From assembly GCA_027605045.1 (NCBI GenBank), contig JAQFWX010000050.1:217446-281445 (forward strand): DNA of 64,000 nt. The letters are read 5' to 3'. The translations under genes and the position numbers were made by a program. The notes below the pieces were generated by a model. The model saw nothing but the letters and a program-made list of their open reading frames with translations. It was not told the origin of the DNA and did not search any database. This document shows positions 1 through 12,033 of this stretch, in pieces. Origin of the DNA: Phallus indusiatus (lineage: Eukaryota; Basidiomycota; Agaricomycetes; Phallales; Phallaceae). The number at the start of each line of letters is the position of its first letter. The stretch's first letter is position 1.

Positions 1-894
1 CATCCAATTAACCCGCCCTCTCTTCCTCAACTTCTAACGTTTCTTTCAAATTGTTCTGTTCTTGAAGTGCTAGATCTCGCATTTGAAGACAATGACCCGA
101 CAGAAACCACCAGCACCATCACAGAGCCGATGACAGGTCCGGCGCTGGCAGTCAAAGAATTAGTTCTTGGCCTTACGAGTCTCAGGTTGAATGTCCAAGG
201 GCCTTCAAGCTGTCACCTTGTCCAGCAATTATTAAAGCTTATCCGAATCTCGAAAGCGCTGTCTCAGTTTGAACTGAGCTGCAGCGCTGAATATCTAGAG
301 AGCACAAACAATATCGGCACAGTTTTACTTTTCCCACTATCGCTGTCGAAAACGTATCTATCATGTTGGGAATATCTAAATATTTATCTGGTAAGGGATT
401 CTAGTTGGTTAGAGATGTGCGCGCATCCTACTGCCAACTTACCTCATTTTCATCCCCTGTCCGGTGGCTTGTGTCCGTTCTCCACTCATTTTGACACCAT
501 TCACGTCGAAGATTATGCGCTCCTCGAGTTATTCCGGAACATGCCTCGAATAAAACATTTGACTCTACGAGGGAATGCGTGGTCGGTCTTCGTGCCGCAG
601 ACTTTTGACCTGCATACCCTGTTTCCTTCCCTTCAAACCCTCGAATTGGACTACTGCGATATTGAGGTGCTGAGTTCGCTACCAGCAACTTTACGATTAA
701 AAAGGCTCGCATTGAACTTCAATTGTCACCTATCTAACTCAGAGACTCTCACGGACTTTGTTTTGAGAACGGGGGTTGAGGTTTTGGTATTGGGCACGAC
801 ATCTAGTAACTCACATGAAAGAGCGGAAGCTGCTTCTACTTTGCGCGAGAAAGGTGTTGACGTGGTCTTGGAAAGTCGATCGTGGGGATACTAG
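1..894 (+). CDS. LRR/F-box-like protein, 3' part (5' end outside window)
   Basis: The frame is open from base 1 to the TAG at 892-894, and no ATG near the start looks like an initiator, so the gene begins upstream. About 297 residues are visible. They contain regularly spaced leucine-rich segments (LPQLL, LEVLDLAF, IKHLTLRG, LQTLELDYC, LKRLALNF, VEVLVLG), typical of the C-terminal half of basidiomycete F-box/LRR proteins that act as substrate adaptors of SCF ubiquitin ligases. The F-box itself would be upstream and cannot be seen. No intron is needed across this part. It is not obviously a close copy of the two F-box genes at 47-51 kb. The family call is moderately sure and the substrate is unknown. 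Confidence 0.6.
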   Translation, partial: HPINPPSLPQLLTFLSNCSVLEVLDLAFEDNDPTETTSTITEPMTGPALAVKELVLGLTSLRLNVQGPSSCHLVQQLLKLIRISKALSQFELSCSAEYLESTNNIGTVLLFPLSLSKTYLSCWEYLNIYLVRDSSWLEMCAHPTANLPHFHPLSGGLCPFSTHFDTIHVEDYALLELFRNMPRIKHLTLRGNAWSVFVPQTFDLHTLFPSLQTLELDYCDIEVLSSLPATLRLKRLALNFNCHLSNSETLTDFVLRTGVEVLVLGTTSSNSHERAEAASTLREKGVDVVLESRSWGY

Positions 895-1297
895 TAACAA
901 TAGATTGTTTCCGCACCGCGCATCTTATCTTTCTGGAACATGTAGCAATAGCCTCGCTCAATAATACTTCACTTTATATCAGATCAAATGCTTAGATTTG
1001 TGTCTTTAATCGATGTGAATGTCGCACATGCCCGCGAATCGGAATTCCCCAACTGACCGTAACATGTAACCCGAAAAATAACCCTTAGGCCTTGGGCATT
1101 ATTTGAGTTTGGGCGCCAACCTCGGTTTTTTGTTCTTTTCTTTCACCTGCCACTCTGTGGAAATCCAGCACAATACTCTCTAATTCATCTTCATTACGGG
1201 ATATCGTTGCTAAACCCAACTTCGTTTTTAAATTCTTGACAACTTCTCAAACCTCTTTTACTTCATTGACAAAATTTCCATTGTTTCGTTCGTAAAG
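895..1297. other. Intergenic, no gene seen
   Basis: About 400 bases between the LRR gene and the first zinc-finger gene. It presumably holds a terminator and the promoter of the downstream gene. I see no ORF, RNA gene or repeat worth naming. Confidence 0.5.
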
Positions 1298-2231
1298 ATG
1301 GTGCAGGACTCGGAAGCAATAATCTTTCTCGCGGATACTTGCCACAATATCATTGCCCGTGGTGTTTGCAACGAAGAGAAATGCGAACGCTGTAACAAAC
1401 GATTTTGCACAGTCTGCTCCGTCGTTCTTCCCTCTGAAGGTGTTGTCCGAGAACACGTACAAGGCCAGAAACACCGGAAATACATCGACGAACGCGACAA
1501 CTGCCCTTATCCATCGTTTTGCAACATTTGCGAGATGCCTTTCAAGACTCCATTCGCGTATCCCGCGCACATAGAGACTCATCGCCATCGACAGAATTTG
1601 TTGCGGAAGTCCAAAGACGCAGAGATAGGGTTGAATACAGTTCGCCCTGGATCGGGATTTTCGCATTGCAACATCTGCCACAAAACTTTTCCGAAAGCGA
1701 GAGAGGAAAGACATCAAACAACTTATATCCATCGGAAAAGATTGCGTTTTATAAAGTTGCAGAATGAAACAGGTAGTGGCAAGCATGGCGTTACTATGAA
1801 AGAAGACAAACCTTTCGGGGAGATTGTTCCAACCGGTCAAAATATCTCAAATTTTACCATTTCATCGACAACTGAGGAAAATATTGTCTTGAAAAGTATC
1901 AAACTGAAATCATCTGCCAATCGCAAGAAACAATTGCGGTCCGCGTATGTTCCCTTTGTCCGTTCTCATTCTTTGTTTAAATTTTCTCCAAAGCTTTTCT
2001 ATCCAACACTCGGCGCTCCCCAAAAAATTAACTACCCATTCTCCTGAGCTCATTGTCGTGCTATTCGATCCTCAAGGTGTTCCGGGTCGATACAGGGACC
2101 GAGTAGAAATCGTGCTCCAGTCTCCTGATGAGACTTTCGTTCTTACTAAATCGCTTCAAGCCACCGTTGAGGGAAACAAAGGCGGGTGGGACCTTTTTGA
2201 ACACCAAGCTGACTTCGTCAAGCTCGACTGA
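1298..2231 (+). CDS. Zinc-finger protein, helicase-less copy of the tandem helicase family
   Basis: Model: exons 1298-1944 and 1994-2231, 294 aa, one 49-nt GTATGT...AAAG intron. Exon 1 matches the N-terminal module of the two helicases downstream: a CCCH-like start (C-x7-C-x4-C), then U1/C2H2-like fingers around CSVVLPSEGVVREHVQGQKH and CNICEMPFKTPFAYPAHIETH, then a CNIC...H...H finger. The intron sits at the same place and phase as in the paralogues. Exon 2 encodes the conserved block ending near residue 294 (VVLFDPQGVPGRYRDRVEIV) but stops about 80 residues earlier than the equivalent exon. No Walker A or other helicase motif follows before 3.4 kb. It is either a truncated pseudogene or a stand-alone RNA-binding module. 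The frame is intact up to the stop. Confidence 0.72.
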
Positions 2232-3445
2232 AGGGCAGCTAGAAAAAGGTTGCATGTTTTTAATAGCCTATATTATACGAGTTGTACTATGTCATAAATT
2301 TAATTTAAGGCAACACTTTACTTGTTAACTCAACTCAATTGATTGCAACGTCTGTACTTTAAGAATGCGTATAAAAATTGAGGGACCTTGAACCCTACTC
2401 TAGAGTTGAAGCTTAAGCTCGGAGTCTAAACGCTTCCTTTATACTTATCTTTTTTGTGAAAAGTTATGACTCCCTTTATAAGACAACTGTTCCTTGTTTG
2501 CTTTCGGTCCTTGAGTGCAGTTAGAACCTACGAAGAGGAAGAACGTATCAGCTGTGTCAGCGTCGCCTCTCTCAGGCTTTGACACCTGGCCAACGTCCAG
2601 GTACAGCACTATTGAAGCCATGCGAGAGCAACGTAGAGTGGATAATATCATGTTGCTGGTAATTCAAATGTCCTTCGAAAAACCAATTGCTTCGAACAAG
2701 ACGTCATTTGTACCGGTACCCGATCATTGAGTCAAGCAGTACGGTGTGCCGCCGATTGGAAATAATCGTTACACCCTCTTTTTCTTGGGCTATTTGATGC
2801 TCCATTCTGGCTCTTGGTTCATAGTCGCATCTATTGCTCCGATGGCGCATCAACGCCCAAGAACTCCACTGCAATCTTATTTTGCTGGAAGAATCCCTAA
2901 CGGCACTCGGCATGTTCTGGATTAAAAATCGGCTGTCATGTATTGCTTTTTTTATGTCAGTCAATCATTGCGACTTTTACAATGTGAATTGTAGCTTTTT
3001 TACCATGCCTTGCAATTTCTACAACCATAAGGCCATACTATGAATTTTTTCAGAGTACGTACATACATATATTGAGAATATATATCAGTGATTAAGCATG
3101 CGAAGCACTGTGCCTCCGGCTGCATAGGGTGCTGATAGTTCATATTTGCTCGGCAATTGAAATTGCAAAGATCTTGTTGTAAGTATATTCTATAGGAATG
3201 AGGGTGATTAAGACGTCGTCATGCGCAGTGATTGATTTTTTCATGAATCCAACTTACTATTATAATCGAGTCAAAATCATGATGTTGGGGTTCTGCCAAA
3301 ATAATATAAAGTCTGTCGTTTACACCCTAGTAGTAGAACATAATCTCTTCGTCGATTACCATCAGCCCTTCTCAGAAATTGAAAGCGTAAGCACCGATTT
3401 CAGACGATGTCGGATGAACACAGTGCTCACAACGTAACAGCAAGC
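2232..3445. other. Intergenic, no gene seen
   Basis: About 1.2 kb after the truncated zinc-finger gene. I looked for remnants of the missing helicase exons ([17 protein letters not shown] blocks) on both strands and found none. AT-rich, with only short shadow ORFs. Confidence 0.5.
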
Positions 3446-3784
3446 ATGCATTTCAAAGTATTCCTTCCATTCATCCTCTCTGCCACCTTGCCCGCTATTG
3501 TCTTGGGTCAAAGCTGCACTGCGGTCGCATTTTTGGGGCAGATAGGTGGAACTTCCTGTACCGGCCAAGAACTGGGTGACGCCAAACAGAACGGTGCTGG
3601 GTTTGGACCATGCGAAGAGGTTACCAATGCTGCCTGTGTTTTAACCGAAAGCAGCACTGGTGCCTGCGCGATACACCTTTTCTCTGACCCTAGCTGTCAG
3701 ACGCCGATTACAGGTGGTAACACGATCATGTGTGGACAACCTCCGGATAACGTGAACTTCGGGTCTTTCCAGATCGAGTGTTAG
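3446..3784 (+). CDS. Small secreted cysteine-rich protein
   Basis: 112 aa from the ATG at 3446. An in-frame ATG at 3407 would add 13 polar residues before the signal peptide, so the later start is preferred. Residues 1-21 (MHFKVFLPFILSATLPAIVLG) have a charged start, a hydrophobic core and a small-residue cleavage site, as expected for a signal peptide. The mature part of about 90 residues has eight cysteines spread to the last residue, suggesting four disulfides. It has no introns. No family is recognised. It resembles the small secreted, effector-like proteins common in mushrooms, but a function cannot be read from the sequence. Confidence 0.7.
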   Translation: MHFKVFLPFILSATLPAIVLGQSCTAVAFLGQIGGTSCTGQELGDAKQNGAGFGPCEEVTNAACVLTESSTGACAIHLFSDPSCQTPITGGNTIMCGQPPDNVNFGSFQIEC

Positions 3785-4628
3785 GATGTAAGCGGATAAA
3801 GCTCATGGACAATACTAATTATGTTGTGACCATGTAAACTCGATCAAACATCACGAGAAACTTACGATGTGTATTTATTCAACTTCTTTTTATGAATTCA
3901 GTATCTCGTTGTATCTCTGGAATGACCATGCATGGGGAAATTTAAGCTCTGAAACTGGCACCAAGAGCGGCCAAAAAATTTAAAAGCGCGTCGAACGATA
4001 GACGCGAAGCGACAAAGGAAGGCGTTTACGTAAATTAGTCTCTGTAACACCCGTAACACCAGAATTAAGGTTAACGAGATCCGGGATCCCGCAAGATCTC
4101 GTATATATTTCTTCATGTTTCATGCTTATTTGTGAGCAGTTGCACAAACCTTTTTATTTCATTTTACTTACTGTCTATTTGCTCTCGCATCCATCTTTAA
4201 TGTAACTTTTTGGTGTATTTCCGTATGGCGTCACAGTGTGATACCAGGCGTGCAAACCTTAAGCCTCGCGGTAAGTTGTAGTCTTCCCTGGCACATTGTC
4301 GATTCTGAACACTCGCGTTTTGCGCGGTATTTTCTTTCTTTTGATTTCACGGAAGTTCAATGTGTGCTCCAAACTTCAAATTAAGGAAAAACAAACCGCG
4401 ATCGTGAGTTGGAACTTGGCGGGACGGGACGGTGATTTGTCTAGACCCTGACCCATCGTCGCTTAGTTTATTTTTTTTCCGCTAATGTCAGTCGGCCCTA
4501 CGATCTACGATCTGAAAATGTGCAGGTCGGCTTTATAAATACCAATGGTCCCCGCATGCGGCATCTCCCCTCATTTCCCCCTCAACGACCCCCTTTGTTC
4601 TTTCTGCTTTCTGCTCTTTTCCTAAACA
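3785..4628. other. Intergenic; promoter side of helicase gene 2
   Basis: About 840 bases with no supported gene. The last 200 bases are pyrimidine-rich up to the ATG at 4629, as is common in basidiomycete core promoters. Confidence 0.45.
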
Positions 4629-7600
4629 ATGTCAAAAGCACCGGCGCCGTCTCCACTATGTCCAAATATCATATCTCAAGGTGTTTGCGCCCAAAAGGAT
4701 TGCAAACATTGCACCAAGCACCGGGTTTGCCTCGTTTGTGCTGTGGTGTGTTCTTCAGACGTCGACTTTGAACTGCACGCGAGCGGCAAAAAACATTTGA
4801 AACGCGTCGAGGAGCGGGAAAATAACAATGCAGGACCGTTGGTTTGCGATGTCTGTAATATTGGATTCTCATCGCTTCATTCATATACCGAGCACATGCG
4901 TGGAAGACCGCACCTACGGCGGGCGCGACGGCCTGAAAACGTTAATACATCAGGACAAGAACAACAGCAACAAAATCAAAATGAAGGCGATGGCTCTGGG
5001 TTCTTTCGTTGTACGATCTGCGATAAAACCTTACGAAAGCACACCGAGTCGAGACACCTATCGTCTTACTTGCATCGAAAAAAGGTACAGCTTCTGGCGT
5101 TGCAGAATGAGGATGTCGACGAGAGCGACAAACGTGGTATCCAAGTGAAAGGGGAGCTCGACTTCGGTTTCATCGATGTCATCGCGTCAATAAAGAAACA
5201 AAATTCTAACGTCGACATCGTGTCAACGAATGAAGAAAGCATTACCATTACGGATATAAAGCTGTCTTCTGCTAAGGCGGCTGTCAAAAGATTTTCCGCG
5301 TATGTTCTATCACTTTGATGCCTTCAGTCTGAATGTACTAACACTAAACTGAAAGATTTTCTCTTCAACATGAAGGACTGCCTCGATCTTTGACTAAGAA
5401 CTCCTCTGAACGCATCGTTGTGACCTTTAATGGTCGAGGCCTTGCAGGCCGATACCGCGACTCTATGGAGATTGTCCTTCGAACATCAACCGAACAATTT
5501 GTTATAGTCAAATCCATTCAAGCTATTGTAGGCAACAAGGACGACTGGGAAATTTTGAAACCATCCGCTCCATATCAACCCATCGAACAGACGAAACGGG
5601 AGCCTGAAGAAAAAGTGATACCTGGTGTTAAACCAGATTTCATCAAAAATTCCGAATGGACGATTAGTCTACCCAGATTCTCCATACCCCAAATCTTGGA
5701 GAAAGTTCTTAGTTCAGACGACAAGAATATGGTTACCCGGACGCTTCGAGAAAGGTGGCTGCCAAGGTCGTTCAATACTCAAACACATGCTCAGAAGTTC
5801 AAAATCCTTCTTCATGCTGAGGAAATTCAAATGAGGTGAGCGAGTTTTCTCTTCTTATGTGTGCGGAGAACTCGGGGGCTAAAGTTTTTTTTTCCTTCTC
5901 GTGCAGCCTAGACATACAACGTTATGATTTGGAAAACATTGAGATGGATCCTGTGTCAGTCTTTTATCGGTGAGTGGATACAAGTCTATTTGAACATATA
6001 CTAAATTCCCTTTGTGCCGCTTTTATTGATCTTAAAAGCCTTCCAGTCCCTGGCTTGGCAGAGAAGCGGCCCAGCGTCATTGTTGGTGATAAGATTCTTG
6101 TACAGCCAACAAATGAAGGCAACACCGATCGTTGGTTCGAAGGATATGTCCATCAAGTTCATTTGGACAGTGTAGATTTACGGTTCCACGAATCATTCAA
6201 GTTCTTCCGAGGGCAACACTACAATGTCCGCTTCAAATTGAATAGGTTACCAATACGCCGGATGCAGCAAGCTCTAGCTGTGCCGTTCCAATTAGATCAT
6301 GTCCTTTTCCCTTCCCCCATCGACATTGAAGATCGAGTTCCTGTTATGGACGCTCAATTGAGAAAAATTCGTCTTGTCAATAGAAACATTGAATCAAATA
6401 TCCATCAGCTGCGAGCGGTTGGGTCAATTTTGAGCATGCCTGCAGGAAGTGTTCCATTTGTTGTTTTCGGCCCGTACGTAATTCTTTTTTCCCTTTCAAA
6501 TGCATTTGGTTGAACAAACGTCATCATCAGACCGGGGACCGGGAAAACCGTGACAATCGTGGAAGCGATGCGTCAAATTCTTTTTGCCAATCCACACGCT
6601 CGTATCTTAGCGTGCGCGCCGAGCAACTCAGCGGCTGACTTGTTGACGGATCGCTTGAAAAACAGCCTGAACCCTTCTCAGCTGTTCCGTCTGAATGCGG
6701 TTACACGGTTCGGGGATTCGGTATCTGAGGCTTTACGACCTTATTGTCGTATAAATCCAACGGGGAATTTTTACATACCGCCTTTGGTCGAAATGAAAAG
6801 TTACAAAATGATTGTCTCGACGTGTATGTCCGCCATGCATGTGTCGGGACTTGGACAAGGACATTTCAGCCATATATTCATCGACGAGGCTGGACAAGCT
6901 CCGGAGCCGGAGGCAATGATTCCTATCAAAATGCTTGCGGATGAAAAGGTATCGTTTTATCTCTCTCGGGTAATAATCATCATCGTGATAATGTCTTGCT
7001 AGACAAATGTTATCCTCTCGGGGGATCCAAAACAACTTGGACCCATCATTAGGTCCTCGGTTGCCGCTTCATTGGGTCTGGGAACAAGTTTCTTAGATAG
7101 ATTAATGTCTAGCGAAGTATACGAGCCAGAGGTTGGATACGGTATCAGGTAATTCTCGTTGCTCAGCAGCTACCTCAAATAACCCGTTTCTCATGGCTGC
7201 ATAGTTTCGTGAAATTGATTAAGAATTGGCGAAGCCACCCCGTCATACTTAAATATCCCAACGAGCAGTTCTATAAAGATGAATTGGAGGCTCATGGCGA
7301 TCCAATTGTAACGCACAGCTTGTTACGATCTGATGAACTGGTTTCATCTGATTTCCCTATCGTCTTCCACGGTATTGTCGGTCGAGATATGCGAGAAGCC
7401 AGATCTCCCTCATTTTTCAATCCTGACGAGGCTTCGGTTGTACGCGGGTACGTGGATCGCTTGCGTAAAGATAAGCGTCTTAGACTTCAGGACGGACAAA
7501 TCGGAGTTATCGCGCCGTACCACGCTCAAGTATTGAAGATACGAGCTTTGCTGAAAAAAAGTAATTACTCTGGAGTCAAAGTTGGAAGTGTTGAGGAGTT

Positions 7601-8143
7601 TCAGGGCCAAGTAAGCACTCTGATTGATAAAACCATAACCTTGAACTTGAACTCTGATTTTCCAGGAACGACGTGTCATCATTTTATCTACTGTGCGAAG
7701 CAGCATGGAGCATGTTGAATTCGATATTAGACATACCCTCGGTTTCGTTGCTAATCCACGTCGATTCAACGGTACGTGTTGCATCCTCTGATAACAATTT
7801 GGGTCATGACTTAATGCGCCAATTATTAGTTGCGGTGACCCGAGCACAAGCACTTCTGATCGTGGTCGGAGACCCAGCTGTTCTCTCGCTCGATCCGCTC
7901 TGGAGAGGGTTCATGAATTACGTCTATCAGGGCGGAGGATGGCGCGGTGTAGAGCCAGATTGGGATACGACTGAGCCGATTACAAGCGACGACTACGGCC
8001 CATTGCGTCGAGAAGCAGCGCGAAATGACCTGGAAGACATGATTGAGAGGACCAAATCGTTGATCCTCAACAATAACGATTTATCACAGGGTCGTGAAGA
8101 ATTTTACGATAACATTGATCGACCCTGGAAAGATGTCGAGTGA
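4629..8143 (+). CDS. Zinc-finger SF1 RNA helicase, MOV10/SDE3/HELZ-like (copy 2)
   Basis: Model: 4629-5299, 5356-5835, 5907-5969, 6039-6473, 6531-6948, 7003-7148, 7205-7610, 7666-7771, 7830-8143; 1012 aa. All eight introns are GT-AG, 53-71 nt, and phases agree. N-terminal module: CCCH-like start and three C2H2/U1-like fingers (residues about 15-160). Helicase core: Walker A GPPGTGKT near 548-555, split by an intron; DEAG Walker B at 668-671; SGDPKQLGP near 695; then [19 protein letters not shown] and the motif VI block RRFNVAVTRAQ. This is the UPF1-like SF1B arrangement of MOV10/SDE3 helicases, which act on RNA in silencing and RNP remodelling. A role in RNA silencing or defence is inferred from family only. 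It is followed by a tandem paralogue. Confidence 0.88.
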
Positions 8144-8194
8144 TTTTCAATCCTTTGTTGGAATCAACAATACGGTCACTTTAGATTAGATAGC

Positions 8195-8249
8195 AGAACC
8201 TGAAGCGCCGGTCAGAAGACGTAGTCTTCTGACCGGTGCTCTTCAGTTC
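8195..8249. repeat. Inverted repeat / hairpin just after helicase copy 2
   Basis: A perfect 13-bp stem (8208-8220 with 8224-8236) has a 3-nt loop (gta) and extends imperfectly outward to about 8195 and 8249. It starts some 50 bases after the stop codon of helicase copy 2, so it probably lies in that mRNA's 3' UTR. It sits in the 346-bp gap (8144-8489) between copies 2 and 3, which holds no other feature. Confidence 0.7.
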
Positions 8250-8489
8250 AACATCCTTCACATTATCCAGAACAAAACAAAAAATATAAAAATTGGACAC
8301 AAACTCTTTGTATTATACGTATTTCACTAGAAAATTAATTGATCTTATGAATGCGCTCATTTCTGGTTTTGTGTGTACAATTGGCCCTTCAATAAGGTTC
8401 ACAGAAGATGACCGTATTCGGCCATTTTCTATAGCGGAGTTTCATTGTCGAAGGCCATTCATCCTCCTTTCTTTCCCGCTGCTATCAAC

Positions 8490-11400
8490 ATGGCTGCTAC
8501 CGCTGTGGCCGCCATGTCGACAGCATCCAGGCCTGAAAGAGCGGTTCGACAGATATGCCCCAATTTTCAGTCCTCGGGCGTTTGCTTAACTGAAGGTTGC
8601 CGCTATCGACACAATGTCCAGTTCCAGTTCTGCGCCCTCTGTCGCGTTGTCTGTACAAACGATTACACTTACAACGCTCATCTAAAGGGAAAGAAGCACG
8701 AGCGAAGCGTACAGCGTATCCAAAATGGTGGCCTGACGTATTGCAAGCTCTGCGATGTCGTCGTACCGTCTGTTTCGCAGCTGCCACAGCACGTTCGTGG
8801 CAAACGCCACAAACAACTCTTGAGCGAGAATCCCGAGTGGCGGGCTAGCGATCCCACATCAGCCACTGCACCTGCTAATTTCATTCACTGCGAGACCTGT
8901 AATACGTCTTTTCCATCTCGGTTCCAGGCAAGGCATCAGACAAGTTTCGACCACAAAAAAAAAGAGAGATTCTTCACTCTTCAGGCGGCGTTTGAAGAGG
9001 CCGACAAAGACAAACATGGCGTCGAAGTCAATGGAGATTTGGATTTTGGATTTGTTGAGACTGATAAGGCCGATCGTATTCACAAGCTGAAGTTGGATAT
9101 TGTACTCAAGGCTCGAGAGCGAGTGGTCGTATCGGAAGTTCGTTTGTCTTCCACCAAATCACAAATAAGAAAAAACACAAAGTGCGTTCGGTTTATGAAC
9201 GAAAAATATTGTCTCTGGTTCTAAAATATACTCAATCAGCTTTTATCTTGAATATTTCGATACTCCTTGTTCCCTAACAATGGGTGCTCCGGAGAGAATA
9301 AACGTTTATTTTGATCCCGAAGGCCTTCCGGGACGCTTCCACGATCGTATAGAAATTATTTTCCAAGACCGCATCCTGCGAAATCAATTCGCAATCACCA
9401 GGACCATCAAGGCAGTCGTCGGAAATTCTGCCGACTTTGAGTTGTTAAGGCCAATTGCACCTTACAGGCCACCCCAACGGGCTAACCTAGCGAAAGCCGA
9501 AGACATCACGGTTGTTCGTGGTGTCCGCCCTCCTCAGCTTGCTGAGATCGAATGGGCGATTGTGCTTCCTCCGACATTACCCCCGGAAGCTCTGAAGACA
9601 TTGATCAACTCGGAGAACCGTGGTCGTGTTGTAGATACACTCAAGAGGGTTTGGTTGCCTCCGCCCCCCCTTAAGTTGGATACGTATACTCGACATTTCC
9701 GGGTGCTTCTTCACGTGGAAGAGCTTCAAATGGAGTATGTATTCAACTTTTACAGGCTTCATTATGTAGTTACTTAGCCAACTTTTCTTTCTCAGCAAAG
9801 ACATCCAATACTATCGCAAATTAGCTGTTACAATGGATCCAGTTCCTCCAAACTATTATAGGTCAGAATGATCTAATCTTGTCGTTTGCTTTAAGATTTA
9901 CCTTTTTATTTTATTATTTTAGGCTCTCTGTTCCGGGACTTGCAGAGAAGAGACCAAGTATCATTGTTGGAGACAAAATTCTCGTTCAAAAAGTTGAAGA
10001 CGCCGGAACAAGCAGGTACCTTGAAGGCTACGTACACCGAATTCGCCAAACGGACGTGGACTTACGATTCAACGCCTCCTTCAAATCTCTCAGAGGCCAG
10101 AAATTTAATGTTCATTTCAGCGTCAACCGGATTCCGCTCAGGAGAATGCATCAAGCTATTGCGACGGCCTTCTCATCGGATAGAGTATTCTTCCCAACCT
10201 GGGCTCATATGGCAAATCAAAAACGGGTTACAGAAGCACAAACCCGTTTGATTCGGACGGTTGATCGGACTATACAATCCAATCCCCCTCAGTTACGTGC
10301 GGTTGCCACGATCCTCTCTATGCCCCCTGGTAGTGTCCCTTTTATTATCTTTGGACCGTGAGACCCTTTCTTCTCAACGTCAAATAAACTTCCTCTTACT
10401 TTTATTTTCAGTCCTGGGACGGGGAAAACAGTCACCGTCGTAGAATCTATTCGACAACTATTGTTAACCGACTCAAACGCTCGCATACTGGCTTGTGCTC
10501 CAAGCAACTCCGCTGCCGACCTCCTGGCGGAGCGTTTAATCAGCAACATGAGCCCGACCCAATTGTTCAGATTAAACGCTCCGTCAAGGTTAAAGGACGC
10601 CATGCCCAAGGTTTTGCTCCCCTATGCCTTGGTAAACGCTCAAGAAACTTTCTCGATCCCACCTTTATCCGAGCTGGAAAGCTATAGGGTTATTGTTTGT
10701 ACTTGTATCTCTGCATCTGTTACGTATGGTATCGGTATGACTCGCGGGCATTTCACGCATATCTTTGTCGATGAGGCTGGGCAAGCTCAGGAACCGGAGG
10801 TTATGATTCCCATAAAAACTATGGCCGATAACGAAGTACTGTTTTTCTCTTTATTAAAACTATCACAAGTTTAATGACTTCCATGCCAGACCAATATAAT
10901 TTTATCGGGAGATCCAAAACAATTAGGCCCTATAGTTCGATCTTCCCTTGCTTCCCAGTTTGGTCTGAAAACAAGTTACCTTGACCGACTTATGTCGCGA
11001 GAGATTTACGATCCTCAGTTGGGAGAAGGCATTTGGAAAGTCACCCCGTTCTGCTACATTATACCACACTAGCTCATATTTCAATTTCAGTTTCGTGAAA
11101 CTAATCAAGAACTGGAGAAGTCACGTAGCAATTCTCCGGTACCCTAATGAACAGTTCTACAGAAACGATCTCGTGCCACACGGCGACGAAATAGTAACTC
11201 ACAGTTTATTACGCTCAAGCGAAGTAGTAAAACAAGGTTTCCCGGTTGTTTTCCACGGGATTGTGGGTAAGGATCTTCAAGAGGCCAGTTCGCCTTCGTT
11301 CTTCAACCCGGACGAAGCTTCTGTCGTGAAAGCCTATGTCGAGAGACTTCGTACGGATCAACGGCTCCGGCTTAAAGATAGTATGATTGGTGTTATAACT

Positions 11401-12033
11401 CCTTATCATGCTCAAGTTATGAAAATTCGGGCTTTGTTGAAGAAGAGCGGTTATGGTGAAATTAAAGTTGGAACCGTGGAAGAGTTTCAAGGACAGGTTG
11501 TGTTTCTTTCTATCGTATTTTGGCGCAACGGCTTAGATATTGTAATTTCGCAGGAACGCCGGGTCATTGTTGTCTCAACTGTGCGAAGCAGTATACAACA
11601 CATTGAATTTGATCTCAAACATACCCTTGGATTCGTTGCCAATCCACGGCGTTTCAATGGTATTTTTTTTTCATCTCTCGAAACGAGGGTGTTTATTTTT
11701 GCATTACCCTTTTTTTCAGTGACAGTCACTCGGGCCCAGGCTCTTCTCATAATAGTAGGAGATCCCTACGTTTTATCCCTGGACCCCTTGTGGAGGGGAT
11801 TCATGAACTATGTTTATTTGGAAGGTGGATGGAAAGGCGCCAAACCTGACTGGGACACGAAGGCTCCTGTTACTTCTGAAGACTACGCTCCGGCTCTTCG
11901 AGAGGCAGCTGAAAAAGATATAGACGCCTGGATGGAGCGTACAAGAACGATGATACTCGAGAATAGCGAAAGACTGCAGGATATGGATGATGACGATGCC
12001 CATGTGGACCGTCCATGGAGGGAAGCGGAATAA
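8490..12033 (+). CDS. Zinc-finger SF1 RNA helicase, MOV10/SDE3/HELZ-like (copy 3)
   Basis: Model: 8490-9181, 9240-9734, 9796-9861, 9923-10357, 10412-10835, 10890-11035 (or 11047), 11091-11496, 11554-11659, 11720-12033; about 1027 aa. The reading frame extends upstream of 8490 only from a TTG, so the ATG at 8490 is used (8514 is also possible). Same order as copy 2: CCCH-like start, C2H2/U1-like fingers, Walker A GP|PGTGKT across an intron, [41 protein letters not shown]. Exons 4, 7, 8 and 9 have exactly the same lengths as in copy 2, so this is a tandem duplicate with conserved structure. The sixth intron's donor at the homologous site reads GAAAGT instead of GTAAGT, so that junction is uncertain. 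Function by family only: RNA helicase. Confidence 0.85.

Noticed and set aside
1247..1840. 197-codon minus-strand ORF over the zinc-finger gene
   Set aside because: Antisense of a clear coding exon; no features of its own.
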